A stretch of DNA of 64,000 bases from the NCBI RefSeq assembly GCF_900167475.1, contig NZ_LT796768.1, positions 930,001-994,000 on the forward strand, in the 5' to 3' direction. This DNA is from Aeromicrobium choanae (lineage in GTDB: Bacteria > Actinomycetota > Actinomycetes > Propionibacteriales > Nocardioidaceae). The position numbers were made by a program, and so were the translations under genes. The notes below the pieces were generated by a model. The model had not been told where the DNA came from. It saw only the letters and a program-made list of their open reading frames with translations, and ran no database searches. Positions 1 to 8,702 of the stretch are shown in pieces (the stretch's first letter is position 1; every line of letters begins with the position of its first letter).

Positions 1-41
1 TGCAGTACGCCGATCTCGCGCTGAAGTTCGTCACGACCTGA
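1..41 (+). CDS. C-terminal tail of a truncated gene, possibly TetR-family regulator
   Basis: Twelve sense codons and a TGA stop (39-41) of a rightward gene that begins outside the window. The readable tail is QYADLALKFVTT. It resembles the QYADLA segment near the C-terminus of the TetR-type regulator at 13984-14664, so another TetR/AcrR regulator is possible, but twelve residues cannot prove a family. It converges on the phosphoesterase that ends at position 56. Confidence 0.35.
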   Translation, partial: QYADLALKFVTT

Positions 42-55
42 GCCGGGGCGGACCG

Positions 56-1264
56 TCAGCGGGTGAGCGTGAACCCGTCGAACGTCTGACCCACCTTGGT
101 CGCGGGCCTCGCGCCCTGGCCGCGGTGCCCCACGACCGCACGCACCTTCAGGGTCGTCGGGGTCACGGTGATCACCTGGTAGGTCGACGTGCGGTACGCG
201 GCCTTCACCCGGGTGGCCCCGCCCGCCCTCCAGTCCCGGCTCGACGAGTCGTAGTACTTCGGTCCGCTGACCGACGTCAGGTAGGTGACGCCCGCCTTGC
301 GGCCCCGGGCGTAGGAGTGATCGTGGCCCGAGAGCACGAGATCGGCGTCGTACCTCTGCAGCGTCGGCAGGAACCACTGCCGCACCTCGGTGTTCGTCCG
401 GTTGCCGACGGAGGCGAAGGGCCCGCTGTGCATCAGCACGATCGACCAGGGCCGCCGGTTCGTCCGCAGGGCGTGGGCCAGGAACGACCGCTGCCGGCGC
501 AGGTCGGAGGCGAACGAGTCGAGCACGATGACCCGGGCCGGGCCCTGGTCGACGAAGAACCAGGTCCGTCGCTGGTCGGGGAAGCCGTTCGACGGGAACT
601 GGAAGGAGGAGCGGAACCCTCGCCCCGCGCCCGAGCGGCACGGCGACTTCAGCTCACACTGCTCGTGGTTGCCGATCGACGAGATCCAGTTGCGCCACTG
701 CCCGGCCGGCGAGAGGGCCTCGTGGAGCTGCGCCCACTCGCGCCCCACCCACGGCTTGTTCACGACGTCGCCCGCCTGCAGGAGCAGCCTGGCGTCGGGG
801 AAACGCTCGGTCGCCGCCGTGATGATGCGGTCCGGGACGCCGTCGTTGTCGTTCTGCGTGTCTCCGAACTGCAGGAGACGGAAGGACCGGTTCGCCGGGC
901 CGGCGGTGGTGAAGGCGCGCCACCGCGTGGTCACGCCGCGGCCCACGATCCGGTAGCGGTACCGGGTCGACGGCACGAGACCGGCCAGGCTGGCGACGTA
1001 GCGGTACTGCCGGCTCCCGGCCGTGCCCGGTGTCGTGCCCAGCTTGCGGCGGGCGGGTGCGGTCAGGGTGAGCCCGTTCGGCGCCACCGCCACGACGCGC
1101 TGGCCGGAGGAGGAGGCGCTCCGGCTCCAGGACACGTACTGCGAGCGGTCGGGCCTCGCGGTGGGCGTGAGGAGGATCCGGTGGATGCCCGGGCCGGCCG
1201 CCGCCGCAGGGGGGATCGCCGGCAGCACTGAGGTGGCCAGTGCCGCCGCGACCAGCACGGGCAC
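56..1264 (-). CDS. secreted purple-acid-phosphatase-like metallophosphoesterase
   Basis: Predicted exported calcineurin-type phosphoesterase of about 402 aa. A hydrophobic N-terminus rich in Ala/Val/Leu with an AAAAG cleavage region looks like a Sec signal peptide. A fibronectin-like region follows (about residues 35-125), as in purple acid phosphatases, and then the metal-binding catalytic domain. Visible ligand motifs are FGDTQ (D135), GDVV, GNHE (N199-H200), LMHSG and SGHDHSY (H314, H316), so the dinuclear metal site looks intact. The frame stays open far upstream through the truA region. I chose GTG at 1264 because GGAGAGG lies eight bases before it; GTG at 1273 is an alternative. Divergent from truA with a 78-bp shared promoter region. 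Substrate unknown; phosphate scavenging is a guess. Confidence 0.8.
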   Translation of the reverse strand: MPVLVAAALATSVLPAIPPAAAAGPGIHRILLTPTARPDRSQYVSWSRSASSSGQRVVAVAPNGLTLTAPARRKLGTTPGTAGSRQYRYVASLAGLVPSTRYRYRIVGRGVTTRWRAFTTAGPANRSFRLLQFGDTQNDNDGVPDRIITAATERFPDARLLLQAGDVVNKPWVGREWAQLHEALSPAGQWRNWISSIGNHEQCELKSPCRSGAGRGFRSSFQFPSNGFPDQRRTWFFVDQGPARVIVLDSFASDLRRQRSFLAHALRTNRRPWSIVLMHSGPFASVGNRTNTEVRQWFLPTLQRYDADLVLSGHDHSYARGRKAGVTYLTSVSGPKYYDSSSRDWRAGGATRVKAAYRTSTYQVITVTPTTLKVRAVVGHRGQGARPATKVGQTFDGFTLTR

Positions 1265-1342
1265 GGTGCGCACCTCTCCACGGTAGGTCGCTCCGTCCGA
1301 TCCGTCATCCGGGCCAGAGCCGCCGGCGCGTACCGTGGACCC

Positions 1343-2131
1343 GTGCGCATGCGGATCGACCTGGCCTACGACGGGACCGAGTTCAGGGGCTGGGCCACCC
1401 AACCGGGCCTGCGGACCGTGCAGGGCGAGATCGAGGCCGCGCTCGGCACCGTGCTGCGCCTGCCGGAGCCGCCGCGCCTCACGGTCGCGGGCCGCACCGA
1501 CGCGGGCGTCCACGCGCGCGGCCAGGTCGCCCACGTCGACGTCGACACCCACCCCGGCGTGCTGGAGCGGCGGCTGCGCCGGATCCTGCCGCAGGACATC
1601 CGCATCCTTCGGGTCACCCAGGCGCCTGAGCACTTCGACGCCCGCTTCGCCGCCGTGGAGCGCCGGTACGTCTACCGCATGACCGACCACCCCGCCGGAC
1701 CCGATCCGATGCAGCGCCGCATGGTCGCGGCGGTCCCACGCCCGCTCGACGTCGACCTCATGAACGAGGCCGCCCAGCACCTGCTCGGCGAGCACGACTT
1801 CGCGTCGTTCTGCAAGCAGCGCGAGGGCGCCACGACGATCCGGAACCTGCTCACGCTCCGGACCGTGCGCGGTGGCGAGACGATCGCCACCACGGTCCGC
1901 GCCGACGCCTTCTGCCACTCGATGGTGCGGTCGCTGATGGGCTGCCTCGTCGCGGTGGGCGAGCGCCGGTACGAGCCGCGGTTCGCGGCCGAGATCCTCG
2001 CCGCCGAGACCCGCGATCCGCGCGTGAAGGTGATGCCGGCCCACGGCCTCGTGCTCGAGGAGGTCGTCTATCCCGCCGACGACCAGCTCGCCGCACGCGT
2101 CGAGGAGTCACGCCGGCGCCGGGACGAGTGA
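1343..2131 (+). CDS. truA: tRNA pseudouridine(38-40) synthase TruA
   Basis: Converts uridines 38, 39 and 40 of the tRNA anticodon arm to pseudouridine in the cytoplasm. The 262-aa length is normal for the family. The catalytic aspartate sits in GRTDAGVHA (D53 from the GTG start), and the N-terminal [13 protein letters not shown] and the later FxxR-type core ([13 protein letters not shown]) are typical. The start is GTG 1343, or ATG 1349 two codons later. It is the first gene of a tight rightward cluster; its TGA overlaps the Nudix ATG by one base. In many actinobacteria truA directly follows rplQ, but here rplQ lies about 58 kb away on the other strand. Confidence 0.96.
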   Translation: MRMRIDLAYDGTEFRGWATQPGLRTVQGEIEAALGTVLRLPEPPRLTVAGRTDAGVHARGQVAHVDVDTHPGVLERRLRRILPQDIRILRVTQAPEHFDARFAAVERRYVYRMTDHPAGPDPMQRRMVAAVPRPLDVDLMNEAAQHLLGEHDFASFCKQREGATTIRNLLTLRTVRGGETIATTVRADAFCHSMVRSLMGCLVAVGERRYEPRFAAEILAAETRDPRVKVMPAHGLVLEEVVYPADDQLAARVEESRRRRDE

Positions 2132-2592
2132 TGGCCCGCCTGCTCAGCGCCGGGATCCTGCTGCACCGCGTGCGCGACGGACGCCGCGAGGTGCTGCTCG
2201 GGCACCTCGGCGGACCGTTCTGGGCGAAGCGCGACGAGCGCGCGTGGTCGATCCCGAAGGGCGTGGTCGAGGCGGGCGAGCAGCCCGCTGACGCGGCGCG
2301 GCGCGAGTTCCTCGAGGAGCTCGGCGTCCCGGTTCCCGACGGCCCGTGGGTGGACCTCGGCTCGGTGCGCCAGTCGCGCAAGGACGTCGTGGTGTGGGCC
2401 GTCGAGGCCGACCTGGATCCCACGGTGGTCGTGCCGGGCACCTTCGACCTCGAGTGGCCGCCCGGCTCCGGCACGCTGCAGGCCTTCCCCGAGCTCGACC
2501 GAGTCGCCTGGTTCGGACTCGAGGAGGCCGCCGAGGCCGTCGTCGCGGCGCAGGCGGTGTTCCTGGAACGTCTGCCTGCCGTGCCAGACTGA
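2131..2592 (+). CDS. Nudix hydrolase
   Basis: A 153-aa Nudix-fold pyrophosphohydrolase. The Nudix box is complete, from GVVEAGEQ to REFLEELGV, and supplies the glutamates that bind the metal ion. The rest of the protein (early SAGILLHRV strand, WSIPKGV before the box) fits the group that hydrolyses NTP derivatives or dinucleoside polyphosphates. The substrate cannot be read from sequence. The ATG at 2131 overlaps the truA stop (TGATG), so translational coupling is likely. GTG at 2128 would add one residue. Confidence 0.88.
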   Translation: MARLLSAGILLHRVRDGRREVLLGHLGGPFWAKRDERAWSIPKGVVEAGEQPADAARREFLEELGVPVPDGPWVDLGSVRQSRKDVVVWAVEADLDPTVVVPGTFDLEWPPGSGTLQAFPELDRVAWFGLEEAAEAVVAAQAVFLERLPAVPD

Positions 2593-2596
2593 CGCC

Positions 2597-2974
2597 ATGG
2601 GCACGGCGATGACGTGGAGCGAGATCGAGGCCTTCCTGCTCGGCTTCCCCGACACCGAGGCCAGCACGTCGTGGGGCATGCCCGGCGTGAAGACCGGCGG
2701 CCGGCTGGTGGCGTGGTGGCGCGACCAGGACGACTCCCCCGGCTGCGTCGCCTTCAAGGTCGACCGTGCCGAGCTCGACGGACTGGTCGAGGACTCCTCC
2801 ACCCCGTACTTCACGATCGAGCACTTCCGGAAGTTCGACTCGAACGCGGTGCTCGTGCGTCCCGAGGACGTCGATCCCGACGAGCTGCGCGAGATGCTCA
2901 CCGACGCGTGGCTCGTCACCGCGAAGCCGACGGTCCGCAAGGCCTGGCTCGCCGAGCACGGTGACGGCGGGTGA
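2597..2974 (+). CDS. MmcQ/YjbR family protein
   Basis: Small (125 aa) cytoplasmic protein of the YjbR/MmcQ family, which has a CyaY-like double-wing fold and is often annotated as DNA-binding without a defined role. Family features seen are the N-terminal helix with FPDTEAS, a GMPGVKTGGRLVAWW strand, CVAFKVD, and the C-terminal DAWLVTAKPTVRKAWL helix. The ATG at 2597 follows the Nudix stop by four bases. The stop overlaps the next GTG by four bases (GTGA), so the gene is part of the truA cluster. Function unknown. Confidence 0.78.
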   Translation: MGTAMTWSEIEAFLLGFPDTEASTSWGMPGVKTGGRLVAWWRDQDDSPGCVAFKVDRAELDGLVEDSSTPYFTIEHFRKFDSNAVLVRPEDVDPDELREMLTDAWLVTAKPTVRKAWLAEHGDGG

Positions 2975-3543
2975 GCCACTACTTCGACCGCGCGCCCAGC
3001 ACCGAGGACGAGCGCCGCACGATCTCGGTGGAGGTCTGGGGCGAGCGGCGCGAGTTCGTCACCTCCACCGGCGTCTTCTCCGGCGACCGGATCGACAAGG
3101 CCACCGCGCTCCTGCTGGCCGAGAGCACCGCTCCCCCGGCAGGCTCCACCGTCCTCGACCTCGGCTGCGGCTGGGGACCGATCGCCTGCTCGCTGGCCGC
3201 GCACGGCAGCACCGTGTGGGCGGTCGACGTCAACGAGCGCGCGCTCGAGCTCACGGCGCAGAACGCACGCGGGCTCGACGTGCACACCGCGCTGCCGGAC
3301 GACGTCCCGGCCGACCTGCGGTTCGACGCGATCTGGTCCAACCCCCCGATCCGGATCGGCAAGGAGGCCCTGCACGAGCTGTTGCTCACGTGGCTGCCCC
3401 GGCTGCGCCCCGGCGGGGAGGCGCGCCTCGTCGTCGGCAGGAACCTCGGGGCCGACTCGCTCCAGCGGTGGCTCACCGACCACGGCCACCCCGCCGAGCG
3501 CGTGGCCAGCAGCAAGGGCTTCCGCGTCCTCTCGGTCCGCTAG
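2971..3543 (+). CDS. RsmC-like class I SAM-dependent methyltransferase
   Basis: A 190-aa methyltransferase of the MTS (small) family. The SAM site motif I is LDLGCGWGPIA (about residues 54-64). Motif IV is SNPPIRIGK (about 122-130), the NPP signature of N2-guanine methyltransferases such as RsmC, which modifies 16S rRNA G1207. The full RsmC has two such domains; this protein is the catalytic half only, the usual actinobacterial form. GTG start at 2971 overlaps the upstream stop. Its TAG (3541-3543) overlaps by three bases the stop of the convergent biotin carboxylase gene. Confidence 0.85.
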   Translation: MSHYFDRAPSTEDERRTISVEVWGERREFVTSTGVFSGDRIDKATALLLAESTAPPAGSTVLDLGCGWGPIACSLAAHGSTVWAVDVNERALELTAQNARGLDVHTALPDDVPADLRFDAIWSNPPIRIGKEALHELLLTWLPRLRPGGEARLVVGRNLGADSLQRWLTDHGHPAERVASSKGFRVLSVR

Positions 3544-4889
3544 CGCACGGGCGTCGCGGTCATCCTGCCGACGATCCCGGTGTCGTGCGTGGCGTCGACG
3601 AACTCGGGCTCGGTCAGGACGCGGGCCAGGAACCCGAGGTTGGAGCCGGGTCCCACGATCTCCGTCCGCTCGAGGGCCGCACGGGCACGCTCGATCGCCT
3701 CGGCGCGGGACGGCGCCCACACGATCACCTTCGCCAGCAACGGGTCGAAGAACGGCGTGACGACCGTGCCGTCGGCATAGCCGGCGTCGACGCGAACCCC
3801 CTCGCCGTCGGGCATCCGCCACGTCTCGATCGCCCCGGGACGCGGGAGGAACCGCTCGGAGTCCTCCGCGTACAGCCGCAGCTCGATGGCGTGGCCCTGC
3901 GGCTCGACGCTGAGCTCCGGGACCGTCGGGTCGCCGGTGGCGATGCTCAGCTGCCAGGCGACGAGATCGACGCCGTGCACCGCCTCGGTGACGGGGTGCT
4001 CGACCTGCAGGCGCGTGTTCATCTCGAGGAAGAAGGACTCGCCGGAGTCGAGGTCGTGGATGAACTCGATCGTGCCCGCGCCGACGTAGCCCACGGACTC
4101 GGTGAGCGCGGCCGCGCGCCGCAGCAGGCTCGCCCGGGACTCGGGGTCGAGGGCCGGGGAGGGACTCTCCTCGACCACCTTCTGGTGGCGGCGCTGGACC
4201 GAGCAGTCACGCTCGGACAGGGCAACGGCTCGGCCACCCGGCAGGCCCATGACCTGGACCTCGATGTGCCGCGAGCGCTCGATGTAGCGCTCGACGATCA
4301 CACGGCTGTCGCCGAAGACCGACGCGGCCCGGCTCGTGACGGACTCGAAGGCCCGGTCGAACGACGCGGCGTCGGGCACGACGGCCATGCCGATCCCGCC
4401 TCCGCCGGCGACGGCCTTGAGCATCACCGGGTACCCAGCCTCGAGGGCGACCCGGCGCGCCTCGTCTACGGTCTCGACGGCGCCGTCGGAGCCGGGGGCC
4501 ACGGCGAGGCCGGCGCGAACGGCCGCGGTGCGGGCACTGGCCTTGTCGCCCATCAGCTCGATCACGTCGGGCGACGGGCCGACGAACGCCATCCCGGCCG
4601 CCTCGACGGCGCGGGCGAACGCGGCGTTCTCCGACAGGAAGCCGTACCCGGGATGGACGAGGTCGGCACCGGCCGAGCGCGCCGCGGCGACCATCGCCTC
4701 GACGTCGCCGAAGTCGCGCGGGCCCGACAGCTCGACCGTGAGGTCGGCGGCCATGACGTACGGCAGGTCGGCGTCGACGGCCGGGAACGCCACGGCGCCC
4801 CGGTGCCCGAGCTCCCTGACCGTGCGCAGGACGCGTGCGGCGATCTCGCCGCGGTTGGCGATGAAGACGACACGCTGTCGCTCGCTCAT
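3540..4889 (-). CDS. biotin carboxylase subunit of an acyl-CoA carboxylase
   Basis: ATP-dependent carboxylation of biotin on a carrier protein, the first half-reaction of acyl-CoA carboxylases. The 449 aa hold the three usual parts: pre-ATP-grasp (1-110, IANRGEIAARVLRT), ATP-grasp (about 115-320, KAVAGGGGIGM glycine loop, ERDCSVQRRHQKV) and the C-terminal biotin carboxylase domain. MNTRLQVEHPVTE carries the catalytic Glu/Asn/Arg set. There is no biotin-carrier domain, so the separate carrier at 13648-13863 and the carboxyltransferase at 11895-13448 are the likely partners. It is the last gene of the importer operon, four bases after the permease stop. The low-weight start region GAAGTGAG precedes ATG 4889. 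Confidence 0.9.
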   Translation of the reverse strand: MSERQRVVFIANRGEIAARVLRTVRELGHRGAVAFPAVDADLPYVMAADLTVELSGPRDFGDVEAMVAAARSAGADLVHPGYGFLSENAAFARAVEAAGMAFVGPSPDVIELMGDKASARTAAVRAGLAVAPGSDGAVETVDEARRVALEAGYPVMLKAVAGGGGIGMAVVPDAASFDRAFESVTSRAASVFGDSRVIVERYIERSRHIEVQVMGLPGGRAVALSERDCSVQRRHQKVVEESPSPALDPESRASLLRRAAALTESVGYVGAGTIEFIHDLDSGESFFLEMNTRLQVEHPVTEAVHGVDLVAWQLSIATGDPTVPELSVEPQGHAIELRLYAEDSERFLPRPGAIETWRMPDGEGVRVDAGYADGTVVTPFFDPLLAKVIVWAPSRAEAIERARAALERTEIVGPGSNLGFLARVLTEPEFVDATHDTGIVGRMTATPVR

Positions 4890-4893
4890 GGGC

Positions 4894-5766
4894 TCACTTC
4901 CGCTTCGGGTCGAGGAGACGCTGGATCTCGTCGCCGATGATGTTGAACGCGAAGACGGTGGCCGCGATCGCGATGCCGGGGATGAAGATCTGCATCGGCG
5001 CCTGGTCCAGGAACGTGTAGGCCCGTGAGAGCACGGCGCCCCAGGAGGCGGTCGGCGGCTGGACGCCCAGCTGCAGGAAGCTCAGGCTCGCCTCGGCGAT
5101 CAGGGCGAAGCCCATCAGCACCGCCACCTGCACGAGGACGGGCTGGATGATGTTCGGCAGCACGTGCGGCACGACCATCCGCCGCAGCCCGCGCGCGCCG
5201 AACGACTTCGCCGCCTCGATGTACGTCTCGGACCGGATCGCCATCGTCTGGGCTCGAGCCAGCCTCAGGATCGCCGGTGACATCACGATGCCGACCGAGA
5301 TCATCGCCGTGGTGATGTCCGGCCCCATCGTCGCCGTGATGCCGATCGCCAGCACGATCGCCGGGAACGACATGACCGCGTCGACGACGCGCATGACGAT
5401 GAGGTCGGTCGAGCCGCTGAGCCATCCGGCGGCGATGCCCAGGGGCAGGCCGATCACGACGGAGATGCCCACCGCGAGCAGCGCGGCCAGGACGGACACG
5501 CGGGTGCCGTAGAGCATGCGGCTGAAGACGTCGCGCCCGAGATCGTCGGTGCCGAGCCAGTGGTCGCCGCTCATCGGCAGCAGGATCGCGTTGAGGTCCT
5601 GCTTGTTGGGGTCGTAGGGCGCCAGGAACCCGGCGAAGAGCACGACGATCAGCACGATCAGCAAGATCGCGTAGCTCACGCCCACCGAGAGGCGGCCGGC
5701 CTTGCGTGCGCGGCGCGTCGGTGTGTCGGTCGTGGAGGCCAGGTTGGCGGTGTCGACAGCGGTCAT
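4894..5766 (-). CDS. ABC transporter permease, DppC/OppC type
   Basis: Inner-membrane permease (290 aa) of an oligopeptide/dipeptide-type importer. The N-terminus has the OppC_N pattern: a cytoplasmic leader, a strong first membrane segment (AILLIVLIVVLFAGF, about 31-46), and the extracytoplasmic HWLGTDDLGRDVFSRMLYG motif. The BPD transport core follows, with the cytoplasmic EAAKSFGARGLRRMVVPHVLPN loop that contacts the ATPases. Its ATG at 5766 overlaps the DppB-type stop by one base. Partners are the permease at 5766-6710 and the ATPases at 6707-8676. Confidence 0.92.
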   Translation of the reverse strand: MTAVDTANLASTTDTPTRRARKAGRLSVGVSYAILLIVLIVVLFAGFLAPYDPNKQDLNAILLPMSGDHWLGTDDLGRDVFSRMLYGTRVSVLAALLAVGISVVIGLPLGIAAGWLSGSTDLIVMRVVDAVMSFPAIVLAIGITATMGPDITTAMISVGIVMSPAILRLARAQTMAIRSETYIEAAKSFGARGLRRMVVPHVLPNIIQPVLVQVAVLMGFALIAEASLSFLQLGVQPPTASWGAVLSRAYTFLDQAPMQIFIPGIAIAATVFAFNIIGDEIQRLLDPKRK

Positions 5767-6710
5767 CAGGAGATCCTCGGATCGAGCAGGCGGTACGAGA
5801 CGTCGACGATGAGGTTCGTCAACAGGACGATCACCGCGGCGACGAACACCACCGCCTGGATCACGCCGTAGTCACGCTGGTTGGTCGCCTCGACGGCCAG
5901 CGAGCCGATGCCGGAGAGGCCGAACACGGCCTCGACCACGACGGCGCCGCCGATGAGGCGCGACACCTGCAGGCCGATGATCGTGGCGAACGGCAGGCTG
6001 GAGTTCTTCAGCGCGTGCTTCCACACGATGCTGCGGTTCGACAGGCCCTTGGCGCGGTGCGTGCGGACGTAGTCGGTCGAGAGGCTCTCGACCATCGCGC
6101 TGCGCACCTGGCGACAGATCTCGGCGCCTCCCACGAGCCCGAGAGCCAGCGCCGGCAGCACCAGTCCCTTGAGCGCCTGGGCGGGGTCGTCCTGGAGGCT
6201 GACGCCTCCCGGCCCGGGGAACCACCCGAGGTTCAGCGCGAACACGATGATCAGCATCATGCCGAGCCAGAAGTTGGGGATCGCGATGCCGAACGTGGCA
6301 CCCGTCGTGAGGAACCGGTCGAAGCTCGTGTCCACCTTCTGCGCGGCGATGACACCGGTCGGCAGGCCGACCGCGACCGCCACGAAGAGGGCCATCGTGG
6401 TCAGGATCAGGGTCAGCGGCAGCCGCTGCATCACCAGGGCGGAGATCGACTCCCCGGTCTGGAAGGACGTCCCGAGGTCACCGGTGAAGGCGTTCCCGAT
6501 CCACGTCAGGTACTGCGACCACAGCGGCTGGTTCAGGCCCAGGTCCTCACGGATCCGTGCCAGGTTCTCAGGGGTGGCGTACTCGCCGGCGATCGCGACG
6601 GCCGGATCGCCGGGGATCAGCCGCTGCAGCATGAAGACGATGAACGTCGCCAGGATGAGGGTGGGGATCGCCGAGACCAGGCAGGTCCCCACCACGCGCA
6701 GGATCCTCAT
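5766..6710 (-). CDS. ABC transporter permease, DppB/OppB type
   Basis: Second membrane subunit (314 aa) of the same importer. It starts with a membrane segment (VVGTCLVSAIPTLILATF) followed by the family motif RLIPGDPAVA and the ENLARIREDLGLNQPLWSQY segment. Five further hydrophobic segments and the VRTHRAKGLS coupling loop complete the fold. The open frame extends upstream through the ATPase gene, but ATG 6710 is the right start: it matches the family N-terminus and overlaps the ATPase stop as ATGA. Confidence 0.92.
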   Translation of the reverse strand: MRILRVVGTCLVSAIPTLILATFIVFMLQRLIPGDPAVAIAGEYATPENLARIREDLGLNQPLWSQYLTWIGNAFTGDLGTSFQTGESISALVMQRLPLTLILTTMALFVAVAVGLPTGVIAAQKVDTSFDRFLTTGATFGIAIPNFWLGMMLIIVFALNLGWFPGPGGVSLQDDPAQALKGLVLPALALGLVGGAEICRQVRSAMVESLSTDYVRTHRAKGLSNRSIVWKHALKNSSLPFATIIGLQVSRLIGGAVVVEAVFGLSGIGSLAVEATNQRDYGVIQAVVFVAAVIVLLTNLIVDVSYRLLDPRIS

Positions 6711-7696
6711 GACGCCACCGTCCTTCCGATGCGCTCGCCGTACAGCTCGTCGACCCGCAGGCACGCCGAGGAGTGGTTCGGCAGGATCTCCAGCAGCGGG
6801 GGCTTCTCCTGGCGGCACTGCTCCTGCGCGAACTGGCACCGCGTGTTGAAGCGGCAGCCGGGCGGGGGCGAGACGGGGCTGGGGATGTCGCCCTTCAGCA
6901 CGATCCGGCGCTCGGCCGAGGAGTCGTGCACGAGCGGCTGGGCCGACAGCAGGGCCTCGCTGTACGGGTGCAGGCTCTGCTTCACGAGGGACTCGGTGGT
7001 CGCGTTCTCGACGATGTTGCCCAGGTACATGACGCTGATGCGGTCGGCGAGATAGCTGACCACCGAGAGGTCGTGGCTGATGAACAGGATCGTCAGCTCG
7101 TAGGCCTTCTTCAGGTCCTGCAGCAGGTTGAGGATCTCCGCCTGCAGCGCGACGTCGAGGGCCGCGACCGACTCGTCGCACACCAGCACCTTGGGGTCGG
7201 TGACCAGGGCGCGCGCGATGTTGGCGCGCTGCTTCTGGCCGCCGCTGAGCTGGTGCGGGTAGCGCTTCAGCATCTGCAGGGGCAGGCCGACGTCCTCGAG
7301 CGCCTTGGCCGCCACGGCCTCGCGGTCCTTCTTGTCGCCGCGACCCATGACGTCGAGCGGCTCGCGCACGCTCTGCAGGATCGTGCGGCGCGGGTCGAGG
7401 GCGCTGTGCGGGTCCTGGAACACCATCTGGACGGACTCGGAGAAGGAGCGGCGCTGCTTCGCGCCGAAGCCCGCGACGTCCTCGCCACGCCACCGGACGG
7501 TGCCGTCGGCGATCGGGACCAGGCCCATCGCGGCGCGCGCCACGGTGGACTTGCCCGATCCGCTCTCGCCGATCAGGCCGAGGGTCTCGCCCTCGCGCAG
7601 CTCGAGGGTGACGCCGTCGACCGCCGTCACGTGACGCCGGCGACCGATCGGGAACCGCACGGACACGTTCTCCAGGGAGAGCAAGGGGCCGGTCAT
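6707..7696 (-). CDS. ABC transporter ATP-binding protein, DppF/OppF type
   Basis: Cytoplasmic ATPase (329 aa) that powers the importer together with the DppD-type subunit. Walker A is GESGSGKST (about 43-51), the signature is LSGGQKQR, Walker B is KVLVCDESVAALD and the switch histidine is in LFISHDLSVV. The D-loop Asp and the C-terminal oligopeptide-transporter extension with clustered cysteines (GCRFNTRCQFAQEQC) are present; in this family these cysteines can hold an iron-sulfur cluster. ATG 7696 follows a GGAG site and overlaps the upstream ATPase stop as ATGA. Confidence 0.92.
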   Translation of the reverse strand: MTGPLLSLENVSVRFPIGRRRHVTAVDGVTLELREGETLGLIGESGSGKSTVARAAMGLVPIADGTVRWRGEDVAGFGAKQRRSFSESVQMVFQDPHSALDPRRTILQSVREPLDVMGRGDKKDREAVAAKALEDVGLPLQMLKRYPHQLSGGQKQRANIARALVTDPKVLVCDESVAALDVALQAEILNLLQDLKKAYELTILFISHDLSVVSYLADRISVMYLGNIVENATTESLVKQSLHPYSEALLSAQPLVHDSSAERRIVLKGDIPSPVSPPPGCRFNTRCQFAQEQCRQEKPPLLEILPNHSSACLRVDELYGERIGRTVAS

Positions 7697-8676
7697 GGGG
7701 CAACTCCTTCGAAGTCGAGCTCGTTCGAGCGGATGCAGCGCACCTCACGCGTGGGCGTCAGGGGCAGCAGCTCCTGCGGCACGGAGCACTCCGGCTGGGC
7801 GTAGGGGCACCGCGACTCGAACACGCAGCCGGGGATGGTCAGGCCGGGCGGCGGCACGCGTCCGGGGATCGTCGCGAGGCGTCCGCCGCGCGACTCCGGC
7901 GAGGGCAGCGCGGCCAGCAGTCCCGCGGTGTACGGATGCCCCGGGGAGGCCAGCACCTCGGCCACCGGTCCGCGCTCGACGATGCGGCCGGCGTACATCG
8001 TGATCATCCGGTCGCACGTCTCGGACACGACGCCCAGGTCGTGCGTCACGAACAGCACGGCCATGCCGCGCTCCTTCGCGAGGTCCTTGATGAGGTCGAG
8101 CAGCTGCGCCTGGATCGTGACGTCGACGGCCGTCGTCGGCTCGTCGGCGATGAGCAGCTTGGGGTCGCAGGCCAGCGCGATCGCGATCATGACGCGCTGG
8201 CGCATGCCGCCCGAGAGCTCGTGCGGGTACGCCTTCATGCGGGCCTTGGGGTCGGAGATCCCGACCGCCTCGAGCAACGAGAGCGACTCGGTCCTGGCCT
8301 CGGCCTTGCCCATCCCGCGGCGGATCCGGAGCGTCTCGACGAGCTGCGACCCGACCGTGAAGACCGGGTCCAGCGCCGTCATCGGCTCCTGGAAGATCAT
8401 CGCCATGGGCAGCTCGCGGCGCGGGGTCCGCTTCTCGCCCTTGCCCCTCCACAGCGGCTTGCCGTCGAGGACGGCCCGCCCCTCGATCCGCGAGCTGCGC
8501 GGATCGAGGAGTCCCATCAGGGCCAGGGAGGTGACGGTCTTGCCACTTCCGCTCTCGCCGACGAGTCCCACGATCTCCCCCGGCTCGATCGTCAGATCGA
8601 CGTCGTACAGGGCTTGAACCTGGCTCCCCTCGTGACCGAAGTGGACCTGGAGTCCTTCGACCGTGAGCAATGACAT
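7693..8676 (-). CDS. ABC transporter ATP-binding protein, DppD/OppD type
   Basis: The first ATPase (327 aa) of the pair. Walker A GESGSGKTV (about 38-46), Q-loop in IFQEPMTALDPVF, signature LSGGMRQR, Walker B LLIADEPTTAVD, switch LFVTHDLGVV. The C-terminal cysteine motif (PGCVFESRCPYAQPEC) is present as in its partner. The frame is open upstream to 9105, but ATG 8676 is clearly the start: a consensus AGGAGGTGAC ribosome site lies four bases ahead, and the family N-terminus (LLTVEGLQVHF) begins there. Confidence 0.92.
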   Translation of the reverse strand: MSLLTVEGLQVHFGHEGSQVQALYDVDLTIEPGEIVGLVGESGSGKTVTSLALMGLLDPRSSRIEGRAVLDGKPLWRGKGEKRTPRRELPMAMIFQEPMTALDPVFTVGSQLVETLRIRRGMGKAEARTESLSLLEAVGISDPKARMKAYPHELSGGMRQRVMIAIALACDPKLLIADEPTTAVDVTIQAQLLDLIKDLAKERGMAVLFVTHDLGVVSETCDRMITMYAGRIVERGPVAEVLASPGHPYTAGLLAALPSPESRGGRLATIPGRVPPPGLTIPGCVFESRCPYAQPECSVPQELLPLTPTREVRCIRSNELDFEGVAP

Positions 8677-8702
8677 GACCGTCACCTCCTCTTGACCTCG
8701 GC

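Noticed and set aside
2068-3822. A 584-codon open frame on the minus strand
   Set aside because: It is antisense to four convincing genes (truA end, Nudix, YjbR, methyltransferase) and its composition is that of a shadow frame.
2766-4940. A 724-codon open frame on the plus strand
   Set aside because: Antisense or out of frame to the YjbR, methyltransferase and biotin carboxylase genes; no recognisable domain.
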